Shown in pieces: positions 24,480 to 33,259 of a stretch of 64,000 nt of DNA (position 1 is the stretch's first letter; every line of letters begins with the position of its first letter). The notes beneath the pieces were generated by a model, which made no database searches, was not told the DNA's origin, and saw only the letters and a program-made list of their open reading frames with translations. Made by a program: the position numbers and the translations under genes. Where the stretch lies: contig CALVEB010000009.1 in assembly GCA_944326465.1 (NCBI GenBank), positions 1 to 64,000 of the forward strand. The letters run 5' to 3'. The DNA is from Candidatus Gastranaerophilales bacterium. Lineage in GTDB: Bacteria > Cyanobacteriota > Vampirovibrionia > Gastranaerophilales > Gastranaerophilaceae.

Positions 24480-24968
24480 ATGAAACGAATTATATTACAT
24501 TGGACAGCCGGTGTATATCATCCAAATGAACATGAACTGGAATGTTATCATTTTCTGGTAGACAAGGATGGGAACATTCATAACGGGAAATTCAAACCTG
24601 AGAGTAATGAGATATGTAAACCCGGTCAATATGCAGCGCATACAGGAGGCGGCAATACAGGTTCTATAGGAGCAGCCCTTTGTGCAATGGCAGGCTTTAA
24701 AAGCAGAAGCGAGTGCGGAAATTATCCAATCACAGCCAAACAATTTGAAGCAGCCATGAAATTATGCGCTGAACTGGCAAAAAAATACAACATTAAAATT
24801 ACTCCGAATACATTGATGACCCATTATGAATTCGGACTGAAAAATCCTAATACCAGCAGTGCCGGTAAAATAGACATTGTATATATACCACCTTATCCCT
24901 GGGTCGCTCAGAATGATGTCGGCGCGTTTATACGCTCGAAAGTTAAATGGTATATGCTGCGGGGATAG
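24480..24968 (+). CDS. N-acetylmuramoyl-L-alanine amidase (phage endolysin type)
   Basis: This 162-residue Amidase_2/PGRP-fold enzyme cuts the bond between muramic acid and the stem peptide. Visible landmarks are IILHWTAG (first zinc His, residue 8), YHFLVDKDGNIH, YAAHTGGGNTGSIGAAL, and THYEFG, a His in place of the usual second metal-ligand segment. It has no signal peptide, as expected for a T7-type amidase of similar size that needs a holin. No holin is seen nearby. Confidence 0.88.
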   Translation: MKRIILHWTAGVYHPNEHELECYHFLVDKDGNIHNGKFKPESNEICKPGQYAAHTGGGNTGSIGAALCAMAGFKSRSECGNYPITAKQFEAAMKLCAELAKKYNIKITPNTLMTHYEFGLKNPNTSSAGKIDIVYIPPYPWVAQNDVGAFIRSKVKWYMLRG

Positions 24969-24989
24969 GCCAATTATTTAAAATACGGG

Positions 24990-25015
24990 TGTATATGGTG
25001 TATTCACTATATACA
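24990..25015 (+). other. Hairpin before the coat gene
   Basis: TGTATATGGTG (24990-25000) pairs with CACTATATACA (25005-25015) with one G-T pair. It lies between the amidase and coat genes and could be an attenuator or an RNA processing site. Confidence 0.5.
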
Positions 25016-25056
25016 ACCATGGTGTGACACTTAAAAAAATGAAAGGGAAAATCAAA

Positions 25057-25947
25057 ATGACAGAATCTTCAACTGGTGAAACAACACAACAAACAACAGC
25101 TTCACAAAAAGGTTACGATGTATTTGTGCCTGAGATATGGAGCCAAAAACTTAATGCATTACTCGAAAAAGAATGTGTTATGCTGCAATGCGTCAATAGA
25201 AATTATGAAGGCGAAATTGCTAATCAAGGCGATACAGTAAAAATCATTACGCCGGCAAAAGTTACAATTTCTACACTGGGCTCATCAAGCATTACATACG
25301 ATGAATTAGAACCGGAATCACAGGATCTGGTAATTGATCAGAAGAAATTCTTTGCCTTTAAAATCAATGATATTGCGCATGTACAGGCAAATACAGATAT
25401 CATGATTGCGCATCTTGCTAATGCTAAAAAAGCTATTGAAGAAGTACAGGATACTTACCTGCTTTCTATGCACAGCAACGTAGAAAAAGCAAATACTGTC
25501 GGCAGCGATGAGTCTCCTATTGCATTGAGCAAAACCACAATCTATGAACAATTTGTAAAACTTGCATTATGTTTGAAAAATTCTGATGCAGTACATGCAG
25601 GTATTCGTCCTTGGGTAGTCATTAATCCAACTATAGAATCTTACCTGCTTCAAAGCTCTGAATTTATCAGTGCACACAACGTTGCTGATAAAACCTTGAG
25701 AGAAGGTGCAATAGGCAGAATTGCAGGCATGGATGTTCTGGTATCTACAAATCTGACAGCAACAGACAATAAATACTATGTTATGGCCGGAACAAATGAA
25801 GCAATAACATTTGCCTCACAGCTTGCAAGAATTGAAACTCTTAGAGATAAAGACAGTTTTTCTGATCTGGTCAGAGGCTTGTATTTATACGGAGCAAAAA
25901 CAGTACAACCGAAAGCATTGGCTAAAGCAGTATTTAATGCAATCTAA
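25057..25947 (+). CDS. Phage major coat protein (HK97-fold, P22/podovirus-like)
   Basis: This 296-residue protein is the best capsid candidate. I start it at MTESSTGETTQ, preceded by AAAGGG; longer forms have no ribosome binding site. An extended N-arm leads into DVFVPEIWSQKLNALLEKECV, the usual opening of the coat family, and GDTVKIITPAKVTI is the E-loop-like region. The central spine and A-domain include RPWVVINPTIESYLLQ and GRIAGMDVLVSTNL. A probable scaffold gene and a terminator follow, consistent with a high-level structural gene. Confidence 0.85.
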   Translation: MTESSTGETTQQTTASQKGYDVFVPEIWSQKLNALLEKECVMLQCVNRNYEGEIANQGDTVKIITPAKVTISTLGSSSITYDELEPESQDLVIDQKKFFAFKINDIAHVQANTDIMIAHLANAKKAIEEVQDTYLLSMHSNVEKANTVGSDESPIALSKTTIYEQFVKLALCLKNSDAVHAGIRPWVVINPTIESYLLQSSEFISAHNVADKTLREGAIGRIAGMDVLVSTNLTATDNKYYVMAGTNEAITFASQLARIETLRDKDSFSDLVRGLYLYGAKTVQPKALAKAVFNAI

Positions 25948-25961
25948 CCCTGAAAATCACT

Positions 25962-25986
25962 GCGGGTGTGAAAAACACCCGCTTTT
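25962..25986 (+). terminator. Terminator after coat gene
   Basis: GCGGGTGT (25962-25969) and ACACCCGC (25975-25982), loop GAAAA, then TTTT. Confidence 0.9.
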
Positions 25987-26023
25987 CCTAATTAGTACAA
26001 ATGAAATTTAAAAAGGAGAATTT

Positions 26024-26629
26024 ATGTCAGATACAAATGAACAAAATAAAGATAAAATATCACAGTCTAATAATCAGCACAAAAGCTCACAAGATATGTT
26101 CGGCGATATGGAAAAAATCATATCACTGATAAAATCCGGTACAATGCCGCAAGAACAAGGGCTGGCTTTATTACAAAGATTTACCGGCGGTTCACAATCA
26201 AAAGAAAACTCTACATCTCAACAGACCGCTCAGAACAGTGATAATAAAAATCAGGAAACAGACAGAGAACAAATATCTAATAACAATAATTACAATTCAA
26301 ATAGCAGTTACAACGAAATTTTTGATTATTTAAACAAAGTAAGTCCGTCTTTAAACCAAGATGATTATGATAGAATTTCCGGCATGATTGGTAATCTTGA
26401 GAACAAAGCGGTTGAAAAGTACACAAAACAGATGGATTATGAAAAAAATCTAAGAAATCAAAATGACTCAGATAAACGCCGCATGACATCCAATGCGCAA
26501 GGTTATGGCTATGACGGGAATAAAAACAGGAAATTTACACGTGCAGAAATCGGCAAAATGTCTACAAAAGAATTTCTGGAAAATGAGGCTGCTATTTATG
26601 AACAGCTTAGAAAAGGTGATATTCGTTAA
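26024..26629 (+). CDS. Probable phage scaffolding protein
   Basis: This 201-residue, very hydrophilic, Gln/Asn/Ser-rich protein has predicted helices at both ends and a disordered middle (about 60-100). That composition and its place next to the coat gene fit an assembly scaffold. MEKIISLIKSGTMPQEQGLALLQRF resembles small oligomerisation helices. There is no recognisable sequence signature, so the function is inferred from context. AAAGGAG precedes the start. Confidence 0.6.
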   Translation: MSDTNEQNKDKISQSNNQHKSSQDMFGDMEKIISLIKSGTMPQEQGLALLQRFTGGSQSKENSTSQQTAQNSDNKNQETDREQISNNNNYNSNSSYNEIFDYLNKVSPSLNQDDYDRISGMIGNLENKAVEKYTKQMDYEKNLRNQNDSDKRRMTSNAQGYGYDGNKNRKFTRAEIGKMSTKEFLENEAAIYEQLRKGDIR

Positions 26630-26636
26630 AAAATAA

Positions 26637-26662
26637 CGGGGACAAATTGTCCCCGATTATTT
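26637..26662 (+). terminator. Terminator-like hairpin after scaffold gene
   Basis: CGGGGACA (26637-26644) and TGTCCCCG (26648-26655), followed by ATTATTT. The T-run is broken, so read-through is likely. Confidence 0.65.
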
Positions 26663-26676
26663 AAAGGAGATTAAAT

Positions 26677-27315
26677 ATGAACTATCTGGATATAATAAAT
26701 AAATGTTTGTCAGAATTAAACTTTCGTCAGGTGAATGATTTTTCTGAACTGATAAAGCCCGAACATCAGCGCATTAAAAATTACATAAATCTTGTTGCGC
26801 AAGATGTATGCACTTCAATGAACTGGAATTTTTTACTAAGACAAAAAGAATTATCGCTTCCAGCCGAAACAAGGCAGGTACAAAATAATATTTACGGACG
26901 GATACTTGCAGTATATATTGACGGGATAAAATACAATTTTTGTGAAGATTTTCAGGTATTTTTAACCTGCAGTAATAAAGCAAAAGTCTTTAGCGTATTC
27001 AATGATAAACTTTTATTTCCTGAATTTGAAGACGACAAGCTTATAAATATCATTTACTATACCCGAAATCTTGCAATTTCTGCCGGCAATCAGGAAAAAA
27101 GCTATCTGGAAGCGCCTGATGATAAACCGCTTATTCCGGAGCCTTTTGTCGAACAAATTCTTGTTTACGGAACATGCCTGCGGCTTAAAGGTGAACCAGA
27201 ACATATAAAATTCAGTTACTGGCAGGATATGTATAATTCAGCACTTGCAAATATGCGTTCTAAAATCGCTATTGATGCTGATTATACACCATTTGTAAGG
27301 TTGTTTAGAAGATAA
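26677..27315 (+). CDS. Phage head-tail adaptor (T7 gp11/tail tubular A-like)
   Basis: This 212-residue protein has the layout of podovirus tail tubular protein A/adaptors: an N-terminal helical bundle (YLDIINKCLSELNFRQVNDF ... AQDVCTSMNWNFLLRQKELSL) and a beta-rich middle. A helical C-terminus follows, with the typical PEPFVEQILVYGTCLRLKGEPE. The adaptor attaches below the portal ring. It sits between scaffold and terminase genes. AAAGGAG precedes the start. Confidence 0.75.
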   Translation: MNYLDIINKCLSELNFRQVNDFSELIKPEHQRIKNYINLVAQDVCTSMNWNFLLRQKELSLPAETRQVQNNIYGRILAVYIDGIKYNFCEDFQVFLTCSNKAKVFSVFNDKLLFPEFEDDKLINIIYYTRNLAISAGNQEKSYLEAPDDKPLIPEPFVEQILVYGTCLRLKGEPEHIKFSYWQDMYNSALANMRSKIAIDADYTPFVRLFRR

Positions 27316-27466
27316 AAATGCTGTGAAAATTAAGGCAAAAAAAACAGGAAGTAAAATTCATTGCCCCCTGTTAAGATTTACACTAGCCGAAATATAAATA
27401 GCATGCTTATTATACAATTTTTTTCATAAAAACACAAATTATATTGAGAAATGTAAACTTTTAACG

Positions 27467-27898
27467 ATGAAAAAATTAACAAATCAACAGAAAAAATTTG
27501 TGTCAGAATACATAAAATCTTTAGATGGCGAGCTTTCGGCCAAACGTGCCGGTTATAAATCTAAAGATTTGAAAGAAGTCGCCGAAAGATTACTTTCTGA
27601 CAAAGTCGTAATAAATGAAATAAAACTTCAAATACAAAATCAAATATCTTCACTATGCGTACACAAGGGCTATGTTATACAAAAATTGTTACAGATAGCA
27701 GAATTCTCATTAACTGAAGAAGATATTCTTGATAAGGAAGGCTGTATAACAGGAAAACGAAAACTCCGTGATACTTCGGCCGGATTAAAAGCACTGGAAA
27801 ATCTTTGCAAATACCTCGGCTTTAATGAACCGGAAACCGAAGATTACAAACCGGCCAAAATTATTACTATTTCTAACCTTGATGATGAAAAAATTTAA
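27467..27898 (+). CDS. Phage terminase small subunit
   Basis: This 143-residue protein begins LTNQQKKFVSEYIKSLDGELSAKRAGYKSKDLKEVAERLLSD-type helices, the terminase_2/HTH_Tnp-like DNA-binding domain that recognises the packaging start. The C-terminal half continues with RDTSAGLKALENLCKYLGF, typical for oligomerisation and TerL contact. It lies upstream of portal and TerL. A 151-base gap precedes it, with no clear feature except a weak AACAGG/CCTGTT pairing. Confidence 0.83.
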   Translation: MKKLTNQQKKFVSEYIKSLDGELSAKRAGYKSKDLKEVAERLLSDKVVINEIKLQIQNQISSLCVHKGYVIQKLLQIAEFSLTEEDILDKEGCITGKRKLRDTSAGLKALENLCKYLGFNEPETEDYKPAKIITISNLDDEKI

Positions 27899-27921
27899 CA
27901 GTTAACCAAAGGAGATTTAAC

Positions 27922-28284
27922 ATGAAAAATCAAGATAATAATGTTGAACAAATACTTTTATCAAACGCTACAATAGATGATTTGATAAAGAAAAAAATAG
28001 AAAATGAATATATAGCTGCAATAGAAAAGGCAAAAGCAGTTAAAAAAGTAATACGAGAAACAGATATCTCCAGAGTTCCGAAGGAACTAATCTTTTCTAA
28101 CAAATCAGTTTTTAGAGTGTATAACAAAAAATCACAAACCGAAACCTGTATAAACGGCATACAGGCCGAGGCATTAATCGGGCTTCAAAATACTGTTCGG
28201 GAAAAGATAGCAAAAGGTGAAATGGCTTCTTTTGCTGCCGGAGATATGTTTGTTAAATTTGAACATGCAGAATATTTTGAATAA
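27922..28284 (+). CDS. Phage-associated protein of unknown function
   Basis: This 120-residue protein lies between small terminase and portal genes with AAAGGAG upstream. The N-terminal half is charged helix (IDDLIKKKIENEYIAAIEKAKAVKKVI) and the C-terminal half has small beta-like segments (VFRVYNKKSQTETCINGIQ). I recognise no family. Its position suggests a packaging or head-assembly accessory role. Confidence 0.7.
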   Translation: MKNQDNNVEQILLSNATIDDLIKKKIENEYIAAIEKAKAVKKVIRETDISRVPKELIFSNKSVFRVYNKKSQTETCINGIQAEALIGLQNTVREKIAKGEMASFAAGDMFVKFEHAEYFE

Positions 28285-28313
28285 TTGGTTACAAAATGAG
28301 GGATTAATAAATT

Positions 28314-30020
28314 ATGGAAATACAAAAAGACGATTTAACCAGAGGACTGTCCGTCGGAGAAGAAGTTAATCTGGTAAATACAATTTGTAAAAAATTTGAC
28401 GATTTTGAGAACCGCCGCAGTTCTCAATTAAGCGATATTAAGATGATAAAAAATGCTATTTATGATTTTGAATATCCGCGTATAAATTCATGGGATACAA
28501 GAATGTCGCTGCCGGATATCTACGAATTGGCGCAAACCTTGAAATCACATCTTAGTCAAAATTTATACTCACATTCTGATGCAATGTTTGATGTATCAGG
28601 TACAACACCGCAGACACAGATGTATGCCAACAGGCAAAAAGCCATGCTTGTTAATACTTTTGAGCGGATGAATATAGAAAACATACTGGATAAAATAATA
28701 GATAGCATTGTAGAAACAGGCGAAAGCACATTATTCATCGGCTGGGAAACCAAAATTAAACAAATCAGACGCGCTTTAACTCTGGAAGAACAGCTTCAAG
28801 GTAATTTTGAAAGCGGGTTTGTTATTGAAGATAAAATAATTTACGATAATGCAAAAATCAAACATATAAAACCCGAAGATTTTGTTTTCGACAAATTCAA
28901 TGCCGATAACTGGGATGCATGTGCAAAAATTTACAGAACATACAGCAGCCTAGATGAAATAATTTCAAATAAAGCAAATAACATGCTGACAGACGTTAAA
29001 AAGGAAATATTGAGAGGAGTGGTGGCTAAAAAACGGAGAACAGAAAATGACAGATCCGTAAATGACAATAAATTAGAAATATTAGAATACTGGGGAGATA
29101 TAGAGCTTTCCAACGGCGAAGTATTGAAAAACAGAATAGTCGTAGTGGCAGGACGCCGCGAAATTATACGTTTTGAAGCAAATCCGTTTGTTATAAATCC
29201 GTTCATTTATGCAAATATAATAGAAGATCCTGCAACCGGACGCGGCATTTCACCGCTCAGAGTTGCACTTGTTTTAAACAGCATATCATCAACGATTCTA
29301 AACAAACAATTAGATGCCCTTGCACTTATGATGAACCCGCCGTATCTTGCGCCAAAAGGATGTTTTAAAGGCCGTCAGGATGTGCATCCGGGTAAAATCA
29401 TTGAATATGACGCAGCCTTAATGCCGCAGCCTCCAACACCACTGGAATTTGACAAGGCAATGGTAGGCTGGGATTTTCTAAATTACTTCAAAAGTACTAT
29501 AGAAAGTGCAACAGGTATTTTCAAAAATATGGCCGGCGATATTCAGCCTGTTAACAGAACAGCAACAGAACTGAATTATTCCGCAAACGGGCAGGAAGCC
29601 AGATTGAATATGATGCTTGATGCAATAAATCGCAAAATTATTATACCAATGGTAGAAAAAACCGCCGAAATTATTGCTAATTTTAAACTGGGCAAAGAAA
29701 TTATAGCGGTTAACGACAGAGGTAATACGAAATTTCTGGAAATTGATGATAATATCAGAAATTCAAATTATATCTATCGTTACGGTGACCGTAAGGCAAC
29801 TTTTGAACGGAAAAATCGTATCAAAGAACTGTTTGAAGTCCTGAAAGCGCTATCAGAATTGCCTGATGTTAAAGAAAGCGTTAACTGGCTTGAATGTTTT
29901 AAATTTGCATTAGAACAATACGGAATTGAAAATGCAAATAATTTTCTTACGGATAAAAAATTAACGGAAACAGAAGAGCAAAACGCAGTAAACAGGAATA
30001 CAGGGGAATCGCGTATATAG
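28314..30020 (+). CDS. Phage portal (head-tail connector) protein
   Basis: This 568-residue protein matches podovirus portals in size and layout. Landmarks are the N-terminal clip/wing region (INSWDTRMSLPDIYELAQTL), the conserved IVETGESTLFIGWETK segment and LEILEYWGD. The helical crown follows (STIESATGIFKNMAGDIQPV ... TATELNYSANGQEARLNMML). The portal forms the dodecameric ring through which DNA is pumped. TerL follows after a hairpin, giving the order TerS, unknown, portal, TerL. Confidence 0.85.
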   Translation: MEIQKDDLTRGLSVGEEVNLVNTICKKFDDFENRRSSQLSDIKMIKNAIYDFEYPRINSWDTRMSLPDIYELAQTLKSHLSQNLYSHSDAMFDVSGTTPQTQMYANRQKAMLVNTFERMNIENILDKIIDSIVETGESTLFIGWETKIKQIRRALTLEEQLQGNFESGFVIEDKIIYDNAKIKHIKPEDFVFDKFNADNWDACAKIYRTYSSLDEIISNKANNMLTDVKKEILRGVVAKKRRTENDRSVNDNKLEILEYWGDIELSNGEVLKNRIVVVAGRREIIRFEANPFVINPFIYANIIEDPATGRGISPLRVALVLNSISSTILNKQLDALALMMNPPYLAPKGCFKGRQDVHPGKIIEYDAALMPQPPTPLEFDKAMVGWDFLNYFKSTIESATGIFKNMAGDIQPVNRTATELNYSANGQEARLNMMLDAINRKIIIPMVEKTAEIIANFKLGKEIIAVNDRGNTKFLEIDDNIRNSNYIYRYGDRKATFERKNRIKELFEVLKALSELPDVKESVNWLECFKFALEQYGIENANNFLTDKKLTETEEQNAVNRNTGESRI

Positions 30021-30029
30021 GCCTTTTTT

Positions 30030-30071
30030 GTGCCGCCTTACACCTCTTTATCATAAACAGGCGGCACTTTT
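30030..30071 (+). terminator. Hairpin between portal and large terminase
   Basis: GTGCCGCCT (30030-30038) and AGGCGGCAC (30059-30067) are perfect 9-bp arms around a 20-base loop, followed by TTTTCTTATT. Confidence 0.75.
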
Positions 30072-30097
30072 CTTATTAACAAAAAGGAATTAGAATT

Positions 30098-31387
30098 ATG
30101 GAATACAGGTTATTGAAAGCACAGCGCGAATTTTTGGAGATACCTCATAATCATAAGCTTGATGTAGCAGTATATCAGGGCGGATACGGGTCAGGCAAAA
30201 CCTTTTCCGGTTCTCTCTTAGGAATTCTTTTATGTCATAAGTTTCCGGGAATAAGAGGGCTGGTCGGAGCGCAGACTTACACCCTTGTCAGAGACACTAC
30301 TCTGCAAACTTATTTTGAACATCTTGATAACATGGGATTTATGGAGGGAAAAGACTATGAATGGTCTGCATCACAGCAAAAACTCACATTCAAAAACGGG
30401 TCAGAAATTTTGTTCCGCCACTTTGATGAACCTAATAAATTAAAATCCTTAAACTTAGGGTTTGTAGAAATCGAAGAAATGTCAGATATCCCTTATGACA
30501 CATTTTTAATGCTTTTAAGCCGCATGCGTCAAAAAATAAAGAAAAACTGGATAAACTTTAAATACAGAATTTTCGGTCACACAAACCCAGAAATGTCACG
30601 CGGCTGGATTTACAAAACTTTTGTGGTAAAACCCGCTGAAAACTACAGGCTTATCACAGCTCCTACAACAGAAAATATCTATCTTCCGGAAGGTTATTGC
30701 GAAGAATTAAAAAAACTTTATGATGAACAGTATTACAAAATTTTTGTGCTTGCCCAAAATGCGGAATATAACAACGGGCTTGTTATAAAGGATTTTACAG
30801 ACGAAAATATAAAAGAAATATTTTATCAACCGGAATTTGATTTACATATAAGCTGTGACTTTAACGTGGATCCTATGGCATGGGTGCTTGCGCACAAGAC
30901 AGAAGATAAGGTTTTCTATTTTGATGAAATAGTCTTGGAAAATACAACAACATCAAAAGCCTGTGAAGAATTCTGCAGGCGCTATCCAAACCATAAAGGC
31001 AAAATTATTATAAACGGCGACGCCTCAGGTGATAATCGAAGTTGTACAAGTGAATACACGAATTATGTAATAATAAAAAAAATGCTGCTTAAATACGGCT
31101 ATGATGTTGATATAAAAATAAAACCATATAATCCGCCTATCAGAAACAGAATAATGGCATTTAATGCTAAAGTTCGTTCGGCTGACGGAGAAGTATGCCT
31201 TTATGTGGATAAAAAATGCGAAAAGCTTTTATACAATATCTATAATTTGAGATATAAGGAAGGCACATCGCAAATTGATATTCCTACATACCAGCAGATA
31301 AAGCAATCCAAACAGCTAAAATTCTTATCACATCCGTTTGATGCAGCATCGTATCTAGTGGATTTTTACTGGCCGATAACATTATAA
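30098..31387 (+). CDS. Phage terminase large subunit
   Basis: This 429-residue packaging motor has the Walker A GGYGSGKT at residues 28-35 and a Walker B-like FVEIEEMSD. The C-terminal RNase H-fold nuclease has candidate metal-binding acids in ISCDFNVDPMAWV, INGDASGDNR and HPFDAASYLVDF. All domains are intact, so the protein could be active. It closes the phage-like block; the next gene, 125 bases on, is of a host-lineage type. Confidence 0.9.
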   Translation: MEYRLLKAQREFLEIPHNHKLDVAVYQGGYGSGKTFSGSLLGILLCHKFPGIRGLVGAQTYTLVRDTTLQTYFEHLDNMGFMEGKDYEWSASQQKLTFKNGSEILFRHFDEPNKLKSLNLGFVEIEEMSDIPYDTFLMLLSRMRQKIKKNWINFKYRIFGHTNPEMSRGWIYKTFVVKPAENYRLITAPTTENIYLPEGYCEELKKLYDEQYYKIFVLAQNAEYNNGLVIKDFTDENIKEIFYQPEFDLHISCDFNVDPMAWVLAHKTEDKVFYFDEIVLENTTTSKACEEFCRRYPNHKGKIIINGDASGDNRSCTSEYTNYVIIKKMLLKYGYDVDIKIKPYNPPIRNRIMAFNAKVRSADGEVCLYVDKKCEKLLYNIYNLRYKEGTSQIDIPTYQQIKQSKQLKFLSHPFDAASYLVDFYWPITL

Positions 31388-31511
31388 ATAAATGTAAATA
31401 TTTGTTACATAAAACCTCAATTGTTTTAAAGTTTAGACTAAAAATAACCGTAAACATGAATAAAAGAAGCATCATGTGTTACTAAGTAAAACAGAAAGGA
31501 ACGAGTCAAAT

Positions 31512-33137
31512 ATGGGATTGGCGGCTTCACAAGCAAGATTTTTAGCCATAACAGCCAGAAAATCTGACTGTGAACAGCGTTCTATGGCAATTGCTCAAGA
31601 AAAGCTGTCAATTACACGTGAACTTTCAAGAATAAGTGATGAATATCAACGAGCACTGGATGCAACCAAACTCATCTGGGATGGAGAAACAGAAGACGGT
31701 ACTGTTTATGATTTAAGTTATGATGTTATGATGAATCCGTCAGAATTAAACGGTTACAGTCCGTTCCTGGTTACAAACAGAACTGGTCAGATTGTTTTGG
31801 ATGATCAGCTTGCAAATGCCTGCGAAGCAGCAGGGTTGGATCAAATTTCATCCTCAGGAAGTCTTGCCGGACGTAACAATTTTGTCAGACAACTGGCTAA
31901 AGTCGGTTATATTTCAAGTGCTGTAGCGGATGTTATTACAGGTGATGGCGGAGATGCAACCATTGAATGGAGTGACAAAGCAGGTTTCGGCGGTCAAATG
32001 CTTGATAAGAGTGTTGCACAGGCTATGACTATTACAACAATGGTCAATTACTTTGAAAATGTATTAGATCCGGCATTTATTAATCAACTTGATCCTAACT
32101 CTGTACAGTATCAAAAATATCAAGATTTAGCGACTAAATTAACATTCACAAATGACGGTACAACATACGGCACAGTTTACAGAAACGGCTCTAAATTAAC
32201 TGAGGATTTCACGATTGTAGATCTATTGACAAGTAATGTTACAATCAATTTTGACATGAGTGAAGAAGATTTTGTTGATGCTCTTACCGATCTTGTAAAA
32301 GACAGAAGCGCTACAGAGGGCGCAATAGACGGAAGCAACCCTGCAATGTCTGCTTTGGCCGATATCGTAACTCTGTTCAGAGCAGTATTGCCGGCCGATG
32401 TCCAAACTGAAGAAACTCAAGCCTTTGAATTTGCATTAAACGAAACTATCCAGCAGTTAGCAGATAACACTGACAGTTATGGTAATCCATTCAATACAGC
32501 AACAGAAGATCTTTTAACAGCAGCAAATAACCAGAACGGTGGTATATATAATAAACGTAAAGGTATGTTTGTCAGCCTGTCTAACATGGTTGAAATGTTC
32601 CTGACAAACTATGCCATTGCATTAGGCGGTTACGAATCTGGATATTACAACTCTATAAAAGCATCAGATTCCAACTTCGTAACAAATGACTATAACTATA
32701 TGTATGTTATGAATCAGCCGGAATCAGTTTACGAAGAAAAAGATATGATGGTCGCAGACTTCATCAACGTATTATATAACAATATTTGTAACCACGGTTG
32801 GACACGTAACGAGAATGTTAACGATAACGACTTCTTACAAAATGCATTGAAAAACGGTCAATATTTTATATCCTCATTAAATACCGATTTATACTATTAT
32901 CAAGATCATTACACTGCTAACGGATGTGTTGGTGAAGTAACTGATGACGAAGCTGTAACTCTTGCTGAAGCTGAATATACTAATCAGAAAAATAAATTGA
33001 ACTACAAAGAAGAAACTCTCGAAATTGAGATGAAAAATCTTGACCTTGAAATATCGGCCTTAACAACAGAATACGATACGGTCAAGAGTATGATAAGCAA
33101 AAACGTAGAAAAAATATTTACGATGTTTAATTCATAA
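31512..33137 (+). CDS. Large MGLAASQAR-family protein
   Basis: I start this 541-residue protein at the ATG at 31512, giving MGLAASQARFLAITARKSDC, which matches the N-terminus of the 315 protein. The long acidic middle (about 60-480) is Asn/Asp/Thr-rich and differs from its paralogue. The C-terminal 50 residues form a coiled coil ending KNVEKIFTMFNS, again shared. There is no signal peptide or membrane span. The conserved ends and divergent middle suggest a polymerising protein with exposed central domains, which is inference. Confidence 0.85.
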   Translation: MGLAASQARFLAITARKSDCEQRSMAIAQEKLSITRELSRISDEYQRALDATKLIWDGETEDGTVYDLSYDVMMNPSELNGYSPFLVTNRTGQIVLDDQLANACEAAGLDQISSSGSLAGRNNFVRQLAKVGYISSAVADVITGDGGDATIEWSDKAGFGGQMLDKSVAQAMTITTMVNYFENVLDPAFINQLDPNSVQYQKYQDLATKLTFTNDGTTYGTVYRNGSKLTEDFTIVDLLTSNVTINFDMSEEDFVDALTDLVKDRSATEGAIDGSNPAMSALADIVTLFRAVLPADVQTEETQAFEFALNETIQQLADNTDSYGNPFNTATEDLLTAANNQNGGIYNKRKGMFVSLSNMVEMFLTNYAIALGGYESGYYNSIKASDSNFVTNDYNYMYVMNQPESVYEEKDMMVADFINVLYNNICNHGWTRNENVNDNDFLQNALKNGQYFISSLNTDLYYYQDHYTANGCVGEVTDDEAVTLAEAEYTNQKNKLNYKEETLEIEMKNLDLEISALTTEYDTVKSMISKNVEKIFTMFNS

Positions 33138-33167
33138 AAATCCTGATTAAAACAATCAGGATTTTTT
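33137..33167 (+). terminator. Terminator before secA
   Basis: AAAATCCTGATT (33137-33148) and AATCAGGATTTT (33154-33165) with a 5-base loop, then more T residues. Confidence 0.9.
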
Positions 33168-33259
33168 TATTTGAATAATAAATTTTTCCTTAAGAAGTTT
33201 ATATTTCGTTATATCTGTGATACCATAAAACTACAGATACTTATTGGAGAGGAAAATTA

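Noticed and set aside
23404-31511. Integrase and attachment sites for the phage-like block
   Set aside because: No recombinase frame and no convincing direct repeat at the borders were seen.
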